Source: Treponema sp. (lineage in GTDB: Bacteria > Spirochaetota > Spirochaetia > Treponematales > Breznakiellaceae). From it: a stretch of DNA of 64,000 nt. Shown one piece after another: positions 1 to 9,218 of the stretch (the first letter of the stretch is position 1; the number at the start of each line of letters is the position of its first letter). The DNA is taken from NCBI GenBank assembly GCA_009777535.1, contig WRLP01000002.1, forward strand, positions 62,001 to 126,000, written 5' to 3'. Below the pieces are notes generated by a model. The model saw only the letters and a list, made by a program, of their open reading frames with translations, searched no databases and was not told the DNA's origin. The translations under genes were made by a program, and so were the position numbers.

Positions 1-1239
1 TTCTCGGAGAACGGCATATATCACAGAGCGTTTTTGATCTGTCTTGCGCTTTGGTTTTACGCATGGTGGTACGGCGGGTGGTTTGCTGAATTTTATAGAA
101 CTTTCCCATATAGCCGCCAGGAATTTACCCATACCTACATGGAATTTTTCTTTCTTTTCTGTACCATTACCGCGCTGGCCGCTTTTTTATCTTCAATGCC
201 TCTGCGCTGCAGGCCGCTGCTTTTTGCCCTTGCCCCGGCGGTTGTCCTTGCCTTCGCCCTTGCTATAACCGGCATATTCAGGGGAGCACTCGGTTACTAT
301 GGCGGACGTCAGTCATTATTTGCACATAATTTTTTCCATGGGCTGTACTTGTGGGGCTGGATTGCCTTCTTTGCAGTCTATACGTTAGTCGCTGTTTTGT
401 CCAAAAAACACCTGCACGAAGGAGTGCGGGCGACATTGGTATTCATTTTAGTTTTAATCGCCGCCGCTGTTTTTGGATCATCGCTTCGGGCGCTGACAAT
501 TCATTTTGATCTCGCCCCATCCTGGCGCAGCCTTGCCGGGCTCCTGCCTGTCTTTGCATCAATGATAACTATTACGACGGTATACAGAAAAATTAACATT
601 GATAGTTATGGGAAAATCAGCTCCAGGATTTTATTTTTTGTTCTGCCGTTGATATTTTCGCTAATCCTGGGGCTCTGGTTCCTGGCAACCATATTCCGTC
701 CGGGCAATCCCGCGCCGTTGCCCCTGTACATTCCGTTGATAAATCCCCTGGACCTTCTTGAAGCCTTTTCGATTACACTCTTTATCTTCTGGCAAGCCTC
801 GCTGATGAAAATAAGTGCGGACAGCCCTTTGCAAATTAAAAGCCTTGGCAGGGGGGCGCTTTTTGTAATTTCAGATATCGCGCTGTTTCTTTTTATCAGC
901 GCCCTGCTGGCCAGAGCAGTGCATTTTTACAGGAATATACCATACGACACTCTTTTTGGCTCCGATGGATTCCAGCTCGGTCTGTTTATTATTTGGGCGC
1001 TATACGGCATTGCCCATATTGCCGCCGGTACAAAATTTGCCAGGCGCAAGATTTGGATAGCGGGGGCGATACTGACTATATGCGATATAGTTAAACTTCT
1101 TTTACTTGACCTGAAAGACGCCGGCACGGTAATAAGAATAATTTCCTTTTTCGCAGCGGGAATTGTCCTGCTATTTATCGGCTGGGTTTCCCCGCTGCCG
1201 CCCGCCGCAGGAAAATCCGCGATGGAGAAACAAGAATGA
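1..1239 (+). CDS. multi-pass membrane protein, 5' truncated by the window edge (possibly C-terminal part of a DUF2339-like protein)
   Basis: The reading frame is open back to base 1 with no in-frame stop upstream of the listed TTG at 34. Many hydrophobic helices. Stop overlaps the next ATG. DUF2339 is suggested only by the neighbouring DUF3999-like gene. Confidence 0.6.
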   Translation, partial: FSENGIYHRAFLICLALWFYAWWYGGWFAEFYRTFPYSRQEFTHTYMEFFFLFCTITALAAFLSSMPLRCRPLLFALAPAVVLAFALAITGIFRGALGYYGGRQSLFAHNFFHGLYLWGWIAFFAVYTLVAVLSKKHLHEGVRATLVFILVLIAAAVFGSSLRALTIHFDLAPSWRSLAGLLPVFASMITITTVYRKINIDSYGKISSRILFFVLPLIFSLILGLWFLATIFRPGNPAPLPLYIPLINPLDLLEAFSITLFIFWQASLMKISADSPLQIKSLGRGALFVISDIALFLFISALLARAVHFYRNIPYDTLFGSDGFQLGLFIIWALYGIAHIAAGTKFARRKIWIAGAILTICDIVKLLLLDLKDAGTVIRIISFFAAGIVLLFIGWVSPLPPAAGKSAMEKQE

Positions 1240-2099
1240 AGCTGATACTGTCGCTGGTTTTATCGTTTTTCGCAGTTCACCTGTTCGCCGATACTCCGGT
1301 TCCAAAACCTGAAGATTTTGCCGGTTCCATCACACTGGAAGGCGAGGGCGGGCGGCTGCTGAAAATCGAGATACCAGAAGCTGTTTATTCAGGGCTCCTG
1401 CGCCCGGACAGGGGAGACATTCGCGTTTTTGATGTAAGCGGGGCGATTGTTCCCTTTACGGTGCTGCCCGCCGCAGACAGGACAGGAGAAAAAATCATTG
1501 CAGGGCAGTTAAGCCCCGACAGAAGGTCAATGGAATTTAACACTGAAGGATTTTATCCCCTGGTTTCCATAAATTTTTTGCTTGGTGAAAACGATACCAT
1601 TGATGTCCGTGTAAGAAACAAATACAATGCCGCATATAACTGGAATTCTGTTGATTCTATTACCCTGTACCGGCTTAACTCCGAAACGGAATACACCGTA
1701 AACACTCCTCTTGCGGTAAGGTCAAGCGCTCCTTTTTGGCGTATAGAGGCGCGGGGGGAGTTCTCTTTTTCTTCCCCTGTTGAATGCCAAATAAAATGGA
1801 CAGTACAAGACCTTATCTTTTTTGGGCGCGGCGGCGGCCCCTGGACATTGGCATACGGAAACAGTGAATTTTCCCCAATGGAAGGGTTAAGGCTGGACGA
1901 ATACCCTTCCGGCGAAAACAGCATTTTTCAGACGGCGGTTGCCGGCGAACCGCGCTACATTCCCAGGGAAGAACAAATACCCGAAACAAGCCGGGGACAA
2001 TGGTTTTTGTGGACCATACTATCTCTTGCGGTTATAATCCTTTTAACGCTGGCTTTAATAACCGCTAAATCAATGAGCAAGAATAAATCAGGAGAATGA
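1236..2099 (+). CDS. DUF3999-like exported protein with signal peptide and C-terminal TM
   Basis: N-terminal signal sequence, C-terminal hydrophobic helix, translational overlap with both neighbours. Family recognised by general resemblance. Confidence 0.55.
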   Translation: MKLILSLVLSFFAVHLFADTPVPKPEDFAGSITLEGEGGRLLKIEIPEAVYSGLLRPDRGDIRVFDVSGAIVPFTVLPAADRTGEKIIAGQLSPDRRSMEFNTEGFYPLVSINFLLGENDTIDVRVRNKYNAAYNWNSVDSITLYRLNSETEYTVNTPLAVRSSAPFWRIEARGEFSFSSPVECQIKWTVQDLIFFGRGGGPWTLAYGNSEFSPMEGLRLDEYPSGENSIFQTAVAGEPRYIPREEQIPETSRGQWFLWTILSLAVIILLTLALITAKSMSKNKSGE

Positions 2100-4111
2100 T
2101 TATGAAGCATTTTTTTACACTAATTGTGTTACTCGCAATTTGTTCCGGCCTTCCGGCCCAGACGCAGACGGACGCTTTACTGCCGCTGAAAAGGGTAGTT
2201 ATCCTTTCATCCGGCCTTGCGTATTATGAACATTCGGGAACGCTAAACGGACAGTCGGTTCTGAGCCTTCCTTTCAGAACCGGCTCCATAAATGACGCGC
2301 TAAAATCGCTTGTTGTAAACGATCCCGCTTCGGCAAATCCGTCGGTTACTTACCAGTCCGAACAAACCCTGCTGGAGACCCTGCGCAGCCTGAAAATCGA
2401 TCTGTCCGACAGCCCGGATTTGCCGCGAATTCTTTCCAGGCTCAGGGGTGCCGAGGTAGAAATCACCGCTCCCTCTGTTTTCAGCGGCAGGATTGTCGGT
2501 ATTGAATACCGTTCATCGGTAGTATCGCCGGGTTCCCAGACCAATGAGCCCTGGCTCCTGCTTAACACATCTTCGGGCATGAGGCTTTTTAGCCTGAAAG
2601 AGATTAACTCGATTAATTTCAGGGAACCCGGCATGAACCAGGATCTAAACCGCGCCCTGGATCTTATTTCAGAGTCCAGGAATACAAACACAAGAAATCT
2701 GCTGATTAATTTAAATGGCTCCGGATCCAGACAGGCGTCCATTAGCTATGTGGTGCCGTCTCCTGTCTGGAAGGTTTCCTACCGCCTGGATTTGGGCGCA
2801 GCCAGCCCCCTGTTTCAGGGATGGGCAATTGTCGATAATGACAGCGATACGGACTGGCACGAAGTGGAACTCTCGCTTGTCGCCGGCCGCCCCGCTTCGT
2901 TTATTCAGAATCTATATCCGCCCTACTATGTTTCTCGCCCCGTCGTTCCCCTCTCGATAGCCGGTACGGCTCCCGCCGCTACCCACGACTACGGATATGC
3001 AGCCATGCCGGAAGCGGAAATAGCCATGCCCTCCGTTTCCGCCGCGAGAGCCAGAGCGTCGTCCTCTTATGACATGGCGGCAGAAGAATACGCTCCGGCC
3101 CCTATGGCTCAGGCCCTCGCCGGCGGAGCAGTCGAAACGGCCCGGGGCGGGGCGGCCGGCGACCAATTCGAGTTTACGATAAAAAGGCCGATAAGCCTCG
3201 ACAGAAGAATGAGCGCCATGCTGCCTCTTGTTGAAAGCGGCATCAATGCCCGCAAGGTGTTAATATTTTCCGGCTCCGGCGCCGCCGGCAGAACCACAAA
3301 CCCAAGGCTTGGAGCTGAAATAACCAACTCCAGCGGCATGAAACTTCCCGCAGGGCCGATTACAGTTTATGACGGCGGTGTTTATGCCGGCGACGCCCTG
3401 ATAGAGTTCTGGAATGAAAATGAAAAGCGGCTGATTTCCTACGGGGAGGATCTATCGGTTACGGGAGTTATCACACAGTCAAACACACGCGCCGTAAGCT
3501 CGGTAAATATTTCCGGCGGAGTTATGACAATTAACCGCAGCCTGACCCACATAAAATCCTATGTTTTCAGGAACACTGGCAATGTATCAAAACAGCTTGT
3601 GGTGGAACACCCGAAAACTCCGTCCGCAAATCTGGTCGCCCCGGAAGCTGACGAGCAGACTCCATCTTCATACCGCTTTAACATGACACTGGGCGCAGAC
3701 CGTGAACTGATGGTTAATGTCAGCGAAATGCAGCCCATTTCTGAGCGCATAACGCTTCTTTCGGTAAGACCCGACACCATTTTAAGTTATTCGACAAGTC
3801 AGGAAATACCGCAGAATGTGCGCACAGCCCTGCGCAGGGCTGTAGAGCTAAGGCAGGCAATAGAGACAGCCGAAACCGCAGAAAGGGATTTGGAAGGGCG
3901 GCGCACCCGCCTGGCAGCCGAGCAGGAGCGGATACGGCGCAATCTCGAGGCGGCCGGCAACCAGACACAGCAGGGGCAGGAATACCTGCGAAGGCTTGTA
4001 TCCATCGATAATGATATCGACCGTCTTGCGCCTGAAATCGAAAAAGCCCGTGCTGATACAAGAACCGCGCAAAGGGCATACGAAAATTACCTCAACGGCT
4101 TAAACTTGTGA
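2096..4111 (+). CDS. DUF4139 domain-containing exported protein
   Basis: Signal peptide, PSPVWKVSYRLDL-type motif typical of DUF4139, C-terminal coiled coil. Confidence 0.75.
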   Translation: MIMKHFFTLIVLLAICSGLPAQTQTDALLPLKRVVILSSGLAYYEHSGTLNGQSVLSLPFRTGSINDALKSLVVNDPASANPSVTYQSEQTLLETLRSLKIDLSDSPDLPRILSRLRGAEVEITAPSVFSGRIVGIEYRSSVVSPGSQTNEPWLLLNTSSGMRLFSLKEINSINFREPGMNQDLNRALDLISESRNTNTRNLLINLNGSGSRQASISYVVPSPVWKVSYRLDLGAASPLFQGWAIVDNDSDTDWHEVELSLVAGRPASFIQNLYPPYYVSRPVVPLSIAGTAPAATHDYGYAAMPEAEIAMPSVSAARARASSSYDMAAEEYAPAPMAQALAGGAVETARGGAAGDQFEFTIKRPISLDRRMSAMLPLVESGINARKVLIFSGSGAAGRTTNPRLGAEITNSSGMKLPAGPITVYDGGVYAGDALIEFWNENEKRLISYGEDLSVTGVITQSNTRAVSSVNISGGVMTINRSLTHIKSYVFRNTGNVSKQLVVEHPKTPSANLVAPEADEQTPSSYRFNMTLGADRELMVNVSEMQPISERITLLSVRPDTILSYSTSQEIPQNVRTALRRAVELRQAIETAETAERDLEGRRTRLAAEQERIRRNLEAAGNQTQQGQEYLRRLVSIDNDIDRLAPEIEKARADTRTAQRAYENYLNGLNL

Positions 4112-4120
4112 CTCATATAA

Positions 4121-4198
4121 CCACGGATTTTCACGGATGAACACAGATTGACAAGCTCTTTAGTTTTAAATCAGTGATAATCCGTGTTAATCTGTGGA
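4121..4198. repeat. imperfect inverted repeat of the CCACGGATT/AACACGGATT type in a convergent gap
   Basis: CCACGGATTTTCACGGATGAACAC... versus reverse complement of ...TGATAATCCGTGTTAATCTGTGG. Lies between a plus-strand stop (4111) and the argF stop (4226). Confidence 0.75.
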
Positions 4199-4225
4199 CC
4201 CTTTATAAAACTTACCTAAAATAAG

Positions 4226-5161
4226 CTATAAGGTTGCAAGCATTATTGCTTTGATCGTGTGTTTGCGGTTTTCACCCTGATCCCAGGCGCGGCTTTGCGG
4301 CCCGTCGATCACATCCTGGGTAACCTCTTCGCCTTTGACAGCCGGAAGACAGTGCAGAAAAATACTGGCACCGCTTCCGGTTTTGTCCATCAGCTTTTGG
4401 TTTACCTGGTAGGGGCTTAAAAGCCGCATACGTTCTTCTTTTTTATCCTCTTCACCCATCGAAGTCCATACATCGGTATAAACTGCGTTTGCTCCAGCCA
4501 GTGCGGAAGTATCCGGCGTTACAACAATCTTCGCCGCAGATACGGCGGCAAGCGTTAGGCATTTATCAGTTAGGTCCTTATCAGGATTAAGTTCGGGCGG
4601 ACATATCACCGTAAAATTAACGCCCAGCTTGGCGCAAATTACCATGAGAGAACGTGCTACATTGTTGCGGCCGTCCCCGACAAAGGCGAGTGTTTTTCCC
4701 TGGCAGGAGCCGAAACTTTCTTCCAGTGTCATTATGTCTGCCAAAGCCTGGGTTGGGTGGTACATATCTGTCAGCCCGTTATAAACTGGCACACCTGAAT
4801 ATTTAACCAATATTTCAACCGTTTCCTGCCTGAATCCCCTGAACTGAATGGCAGAGAACATTCTTCCAAGTATACGTGCTGTGTCCTCGATGGATTCCTT
4901 GCCCCCAAGCTGAATGTCGCTTGTGGAAAGAAACACCGGATGCCCGCCTTCTTCTCCAAAGGCTGTCTCAAAAGCGCATCTTGTACGGGTGGAGCGTTTT
5001 TCAAAAAGCATGGCAAGGGTTTTCCCCTCAAAACGCCGCGAGACTTCGCCGTTTTTGCTTTGTAATTTAACTTTTTTTGAAAGTTCCAGTAAATGGCGAA
5101 TTTCTTCCGGTGAAAAATCCAGCCATGTAAGCAGGGAACGCCCCTTAAGAGATACAGACAC
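4226..5161 (-). CDS. argF: ornithine carbamoyltransferase
   Basis: FEKRSTRTRCAFETAF carbamoyl-phosphate motif and FLHCLPA motif. Confidence 0.95.
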   Translation of the reverse strand: MSVSLKGRSLLTWLDFSPEEIRHLLELSKKVKLQSKNGEVSRRFEGKTLAMLFEKRSTRTRCAFETAFGEEGGHPVFLSTSDIQLGGKESIEDTARILGRMFSAIQFRGFRQETVEILVKYSGVPVYNGLTDMYHPTQALADIMTLEESFGSCQGKTLAFVGDGRNNVARSLMVICAKLGVNFTVICPPELNPDKDLTDKCLTLAAVSAAKIVVTPDTSALAGANAVYTDVWTSMGEEDKKEERMRLLSPYQVNQKLMDKTGSGASIFLHCLPAVKGEEVTQDVIDGPQSRAWDQGENRKHTIKAIMLATL

Positions 5162-5203
5162 AATAAACCTTCCTTTATCCGTAAGTAAATAATAACTTTA
5201 ACA

Positions 5204-5338
5204 AACTATGAAATGTATGCCCAGAAAAGTAACATTGGGGTGGCAGAGGCAAAAGTGCCATGCCTGCATGGTGCTTTTGGCCTCTGACAGGACCCCATGC
5301 AACTGTTTTAGGCATACATTTCCATCTTCGCTATAGTT
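5204..5338. repeat. long palindromic element, copy A (core 5210-5322)
   Basis: GAAATGTATGCCC...GGCAGAGGCAAAAGTGCCATGC CT GCATGGTGCTTTTGGCCTCTGACAGG...GGCATACATTTC folds into one long hairpin. Second copy at 23630-23773 in opposite orientation. Confidence 0.85.
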
Positions 5339-5429
5339 CTAGGAATATAATTATTATAATGTTATTTTTTAATAATTCATACTGGTTTATATCAAAAAAA
5401 CACGCTATTATTACATCAAAGGAGCGATT

Positions 5430-7169
5430 ATGGATAGAGCTGCGATAGCTGTCCGAGCGAAAGATTATATATCAAGGGAAAGAGATCCGGGCTTCCGCGC
5501 CGAGGTAGAAAAGCTGCTCAGTGCAGAAGACTGGAAAGAGCTGGAAGACCGTTTCTACCGCGATTTGGAATTCGGCACCGGCGGCCTGCGGGGGATTATC
5601 GGCGGCGGCTACAACCGCATGAATTCGCTCGTAGTAAAAAGCGCTACCCAAGGGCTGGCTTCATATATTATAAAAACATTCCCCGAAAAAGCGGGAAAGC
5701 TCTCCGCCGCCATCGCATTCGACAGCCGCAATTATTCCAGGGAATTCGCCGAAGACGCGGCACTGGTTTTTGCCGCCAACGGAATTAAGACCTATCTGTT
5801 TTCCGAATTAAGGCCCACGCCGCAGCTCTCATTTGCAATCAGATATCTTGGCTGCGATACAGGCATTGTTGTAACAGCCAGCCACAATCCTCCAAAGTAC
5901 AATGGATACAAGGCCTACTGGAACGACGGTTCGCAGGTAGTGCCGCCCCACGATACAGGAATAATTGATGAAGTAAACGCTGTTAGAGAAATAAAAGAAA
6001 TGCCGCGGCAGGAAGCTATTTCCAGGGAACTTCTTGAAATTATTGACAGAAAAGTAGATGAAGCATACCAGGCAATGGTTAAATCAAAGCTCTTCCGGCC
6101 AGGGCTGATAAAAGAAAAAGCCGGAGAAGTAAAAATAATCTATACTCCTCTTCACGGTACCGGTGCGATGCATGTCGAGAAGGTGTTAGGCGATCTTGGC
6201 CTGAAAGTGATCACCGTACCTGAACAGAGAGAAGGGGACGGTAACTTCCCCACGGTCGCATTCCCCAACCCGGAAGAAGCCGCTGCACTGGACATGGCGA
6301 TCAATCTGGGCATAAAGGAAAAAGCCGATGTGGTAATGGCAACCGATCCCGATGCCGACCGCTTCGGAATAGCCGTCCCGGACGCATCGGGAAAGTTCGT
6401 ATTGGTAACAGGAAACCAGATGGGAGTTCTGCTGGCGGATTATATATTTCTCTCTCTTAAAGAATTTGGAAAAACGCCCAAAAACCCGGCAATGGTAAAT
6501 ACGATTGTTACTACCGGAATGCAGAAAAAAGTCGCCGAATACTACGGAGCCCACTGCGTCGACTGTCTTACAGGTTTCAAGTGGATAGCTGATGTTATGC
6601 GCAAATGGGAAAACGCCGCCGCGCAGGGCAGGGCGGGTGTAAACAGCTTTGTTTTTGGCACCGAGGAAAGCTACGGCTACCTGGTAGAAACCGAGGTGCG
6701 CGATAAGGACGGCATTTCCGCTGCGGCCCTCACCGCCGAGATGACCCTGTACTGGCGCAGCATGGGAAAGAGCCTTCTTGACCGGCTTGATGAACTTTAT
6801 TGCTTATGCGGGTTTTGGCAGGAACTGGGAATTTCCAAATACTTTCAGGGACCCCAGGGACCGCAGATTATGCAGGGCATAATGGATAAATACAGGCAAA
6901 ACCCGCCGGCTGCCCTTGGCGGAATTGAAGTAACAAAAGTAAGGGATATTAAGGACGGCGTCGACGGCCTTCCGCCCAGTGATGTGCTTCAGTTTTTTTT
7001 ATCAGACGGCACCATTGTAAGCGTGCGGCCAAGCGGGACAGAGCCCAAAATTAAGTACTACGCCACCTGCTGTGCACAGACGGGCGGGGCGCTGGACGCC
7101 GCCCGTGCCGAAGCCGGACGCAAACTGGAAGCGATTGAAAAGGATATCCGCCTGGTTATAGGTGATTAG
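5430..7169 (+). CDS. phospho-sugar mutase (phosphoglucomutase/phosphomannomutase family)
   Basis: TASHNPPKYNGYKAYW phosphoserine loop, DPDADRFG metal loop, RPSGTEPKIKYY C-terminal motif. Confidence 0.95.
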   Translation: MDRAAIAVRAKDYISRERDPGFRAEVEKLLSAEDWKELEDRFYRDLEFGTGGLRGIIGGGYNRMNSLVVKSATQGLASYIIKTFPEKAGKLSAAIAFDSRNYSREFAEDAALVFAANGIKTYLFSELRPTPQLSFAIRYLGCDTGIVVTASHNPPKYNGYKAYWNDGSQVVPPHDTGIIDEVNAVREIKEMPRQEAISRELLEIIDRKVDEAYQAMVKSKLFRPGLIKEKAGEVKIIYTPLHGTGAMHVEKVLGDLGLKVITVPEQREGDGNFPTVAFPNPEEAAALDMAINLGIKEKADVVMATDPDADRFGIAVPDASGKFVLVTGNQMGVLLADYIFLSLKEFGKTPKNPAMVNTIVTTGMQKKVAEYYGAHCVDCLTGFKWIADVMRKWENAAAQGRAGVNSFVFGTEESYGYLVETEVRDKDGISAAALTAEMTLYWRSMGKSLLDRLDELYCLCGFWQELGISKYFQGPQGPQIMQGIMDKYRQNPPAALGGIEVTKVRDIKDGVDGLPPSDVLQFFLSDGTIVSVRPSGTEPKIKYYATCCAQTGGALDAARAEAGRKLEAIEKDIRLVIGD

Positions 7170-7177
7170 GAAATGCG

Positions 7178-8131
7178 ATGAAAAAACGAGCCCTGTTGTT
7201 AGTTCCCGCGATTATCGGCTGCCTGTTCGCACCGGCCTGTTCCATTAACAAAATGGCGATTAATGCCGTTTCCAATGCCCTTACAGGCGACGGAAGCTCT
7301 GATGTTTTTACCGGGGATTCCGATCCCGAACTGGTTGGAGACGCGCTTCCCTTTGCCATAAAAATGTATGAATCCCTGCTTTCGGCAAATCCAAAACATC
7401 AGGGGCTTATGCTTACAACCGGCTCGCTTTTTATCATGTACTCAAACGCTTTTGTCCAGGGGCCGGCAGATATGCTGCCGCGCTCCATGTATACAGAGCG
7501 TGAACAGGCAAAAGAGCGCGCGAAGAAGCTGTATTTAAGGGGAGTGGAAATACTTTACAGGGCTCTGGAGCTTAAATATCCGGGATTTACAGGCTCTTTC
7601 CAAAGCGGCGAACTGCCCGAAAAACTGGCTAAAATGAAAAAGGCCGATGTACCGTATTTGTACTGGGCGGCGGCCGGCGGCTTATCAGCCTATTCCCTAA
7701 ATCCCTTTGATCTGGATTTGGGTATCAGGATTTCTGAGTTTTACGCCCTTGTAAGCCGGGCCTATGAACTCGACCCGGATTTTAATTCCGGTGCGCTCGA
7801 CGATTTTCTTTTTCTTTTTTACGCCTCAGTCCCACAGGCCATGGGTGGCGACAAGGAAAAGGCAGAAATCCATTACCATCGTGCCCTTGAAAAATCAAAT
7901 GGGAAACTTGCCGGCCCTTATGTTTCTTACGCCCAGGCGGTCTCGATTCCGGCGCAGGATTATGATACATTTAAGGAGTTGTTGGAAACGGCTTTGTCCA
8001 TTGATCCGGATGAAGTCCCTCAGAACCGTCTGGTTAATGTTATGGCGCAGAGAAAGGCGCAGTATCTTTTGGATAATGCAATTCTTTACTTTGTTGATTT
8101 TGACCTTGACGATGACTGGGATGATGATTAA
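7178..8131 (+). CDS. TRAP transporter TatT component family protein (TPR lipoprotein-like)
   Basis: Lipoprotein-like signal (CLFAPACS), TPR-like helical repeats, directly upstream of dctP/dctQM. Confidence 0.85.
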   Translation: MKKRALLLVPAIIGCLFAPACSINKMAINAVSNALTGDGSSDVFTGDSDPELVGDALPFAIKMYESLLSANPKHQGLMLTTGSLFIMYSNAFVQGPADMLPRSMYTEREQAKERAKKLYLRGVEILYRALELKYPGFTGSFQSGELPEKLAKMKKADVPYLYWAAAGGLSAYSLNPFDLDLGIRISEFYALVSRAYELDPDFNSGALDDFLFLFYASVPQAMGGDKEKAEIHYHRALEKSNGKLAGPYVSYAQAVSIPAQDYDTFKELLETALSIDPDEVPQNRLVNVMAQRKAQYLLDNAILYFVDFDLDDDWDDD

Positions 8132-8137
8132 TGGACT

Positions 8138-8167
8138 TGTGAAGCAACCCGGTTGGTTGCCTCACAA
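8138..8167 (+). promoter_or_regulatory. intercistronic hairpin between tatT and dctP
   Basis: TTGTGAAGCAACC CGG TTGGTTGCCTCACAA inverted repeat, no following T-tract. Confidence 0.55.
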
Positions 8168-8192
8168 CTCTTACAAATAAAAGGGGTGAAAA

Positions 8193-9215
8193 ATGCGTAG
8201 GTCTTTCAATATCTCCCTCCGATTACTTTTTATTCCAGTTTTATTTTTATCCGTATGCCCCCTCTTTGCGCAGCGCAGAATTACCATCAGGCTTGCCTCC
8301 CTTGTTCCTGAAAACACACCATGGGGAGCCGCGATTAACAAAATGGCATCCGACTGGGCGCGTGTTACAAACGGAGAGGTCGAAGTAATTGTTTACCATA
8401 ACGGAACAGCCGGCGATGAACCGGAAACTCTGCGCAAACTCAGGCTAAACCAGATACAGGCGGCGGTTTTTACCAGCCTTGGATTAAATTCAATAATGCC
8501 GGAAGTGATGGCGCTAAGTTATCCGTTTTTAATCAGGGACAATGCAGAGCTGGACGAAGTCTTAAGCAGGATAAAGCCCGAACTTAATGAAAAAATCCAG
8601 CAGAATGGTTTTACCACTCTCGCCTGGGCGCGCGCGGGGTGGATAAAAATTTTTTCCAAATCGCCGGTTCATGTTCCCAACGATCTTAGGAGGCTGAAAC
8701 TGGGCACAAGCTCGGATGAATTGCAGATGATTCAAGCCTTCAGGCTGATGGGATATCAGATTGTTCCCATCTCCATCAATGATATTCTTGTTTTCCTGAA
8801 CGGCGGCATGATAGACGCTATATATCAAAGTCCAATTTATGCCGCAGGAACCCAAATATTCGGCGTAGCAAAAAATATGTCCAGCATAAATATCGCTCCC
8901 TTTATGGGAGGCATTTTAATGAACAATACAGCCTGGCGCAGAATCCCCGAAAGATACAGACCCCAGCTTATGGAAATATGCAGAGAGATGGAAGCAACCA
9001 TCGAGGCCTCAATTGTCAATCTGGAAACAGAGGCGGTTTCTACCATGCTAAGGCATGGTTTAATCCTCAACGAACTCAGTGTGCAGCAGGAACAGGAATG
9101 GTACACCGACATGGGCAGGTACGAAAACTCGCTTGTCGGCACAGGCCAGATTTTTAACAGGGAATATTATTTGAAAATCAATGACATTTTAACAAACTAC
9201 CGGAGAGGCCGTTAA
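8193..9215 (+). CDS. TRAP transporter substrate-binding protein (DctP family)
   Basis: Signal peptide, IRLASLVPENTPWGAAINKMASDW start, periplasmic DctP-like sequence. Confidence 0.92.
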   Translation: MRRSFNISLRLLFIPVLFLSVCPLFAQRRITIRLASLVPENTPWGAAINKMASDWARVTNGEVEVIVYHNGTAGDEPETLRKLRLNQIQAAVFTSLGLNSIMPEVMALSYPFLIRDNAELDEVLSRIKPELNEKIQQNGFTTLAWARAGWIKIFSKSPVHVPNDLRRLKLGTSSDELQMIQAFRLMGYQIVPISINDILVFLNGGMIDAIYQSPIYAAGTQIFGVAKNMSSINIAPFMGGILMNNTAWRRIPERYRPQLMEICREMEATIEASIVNLETEAVSTMLRHGLILNELSVQQEQEWYTDMGRYENSLVGTGQIFNREYYLKINDILTNYRRGR

Positions 9216-9218
9216 TAT

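Noticed and set aside
2350-4079. Several antisense ORFs of 68-130 aa opposite the DUF4139 gene
   Set aside because: Shadow ORFs in a GC-richer coding region; the plus-strand protein is clearly the real product.
4121-4198. Insertion sequence remnant
   Set aside because: No transposase fragment and no target-site duplication visible; better described as an intergenic palindromic repeat.
5260-5448. 62-aa ORF over palindrome A
   Set aside because: Starts inside the palindromic element and overlaps the mutase start; no protein-like features.
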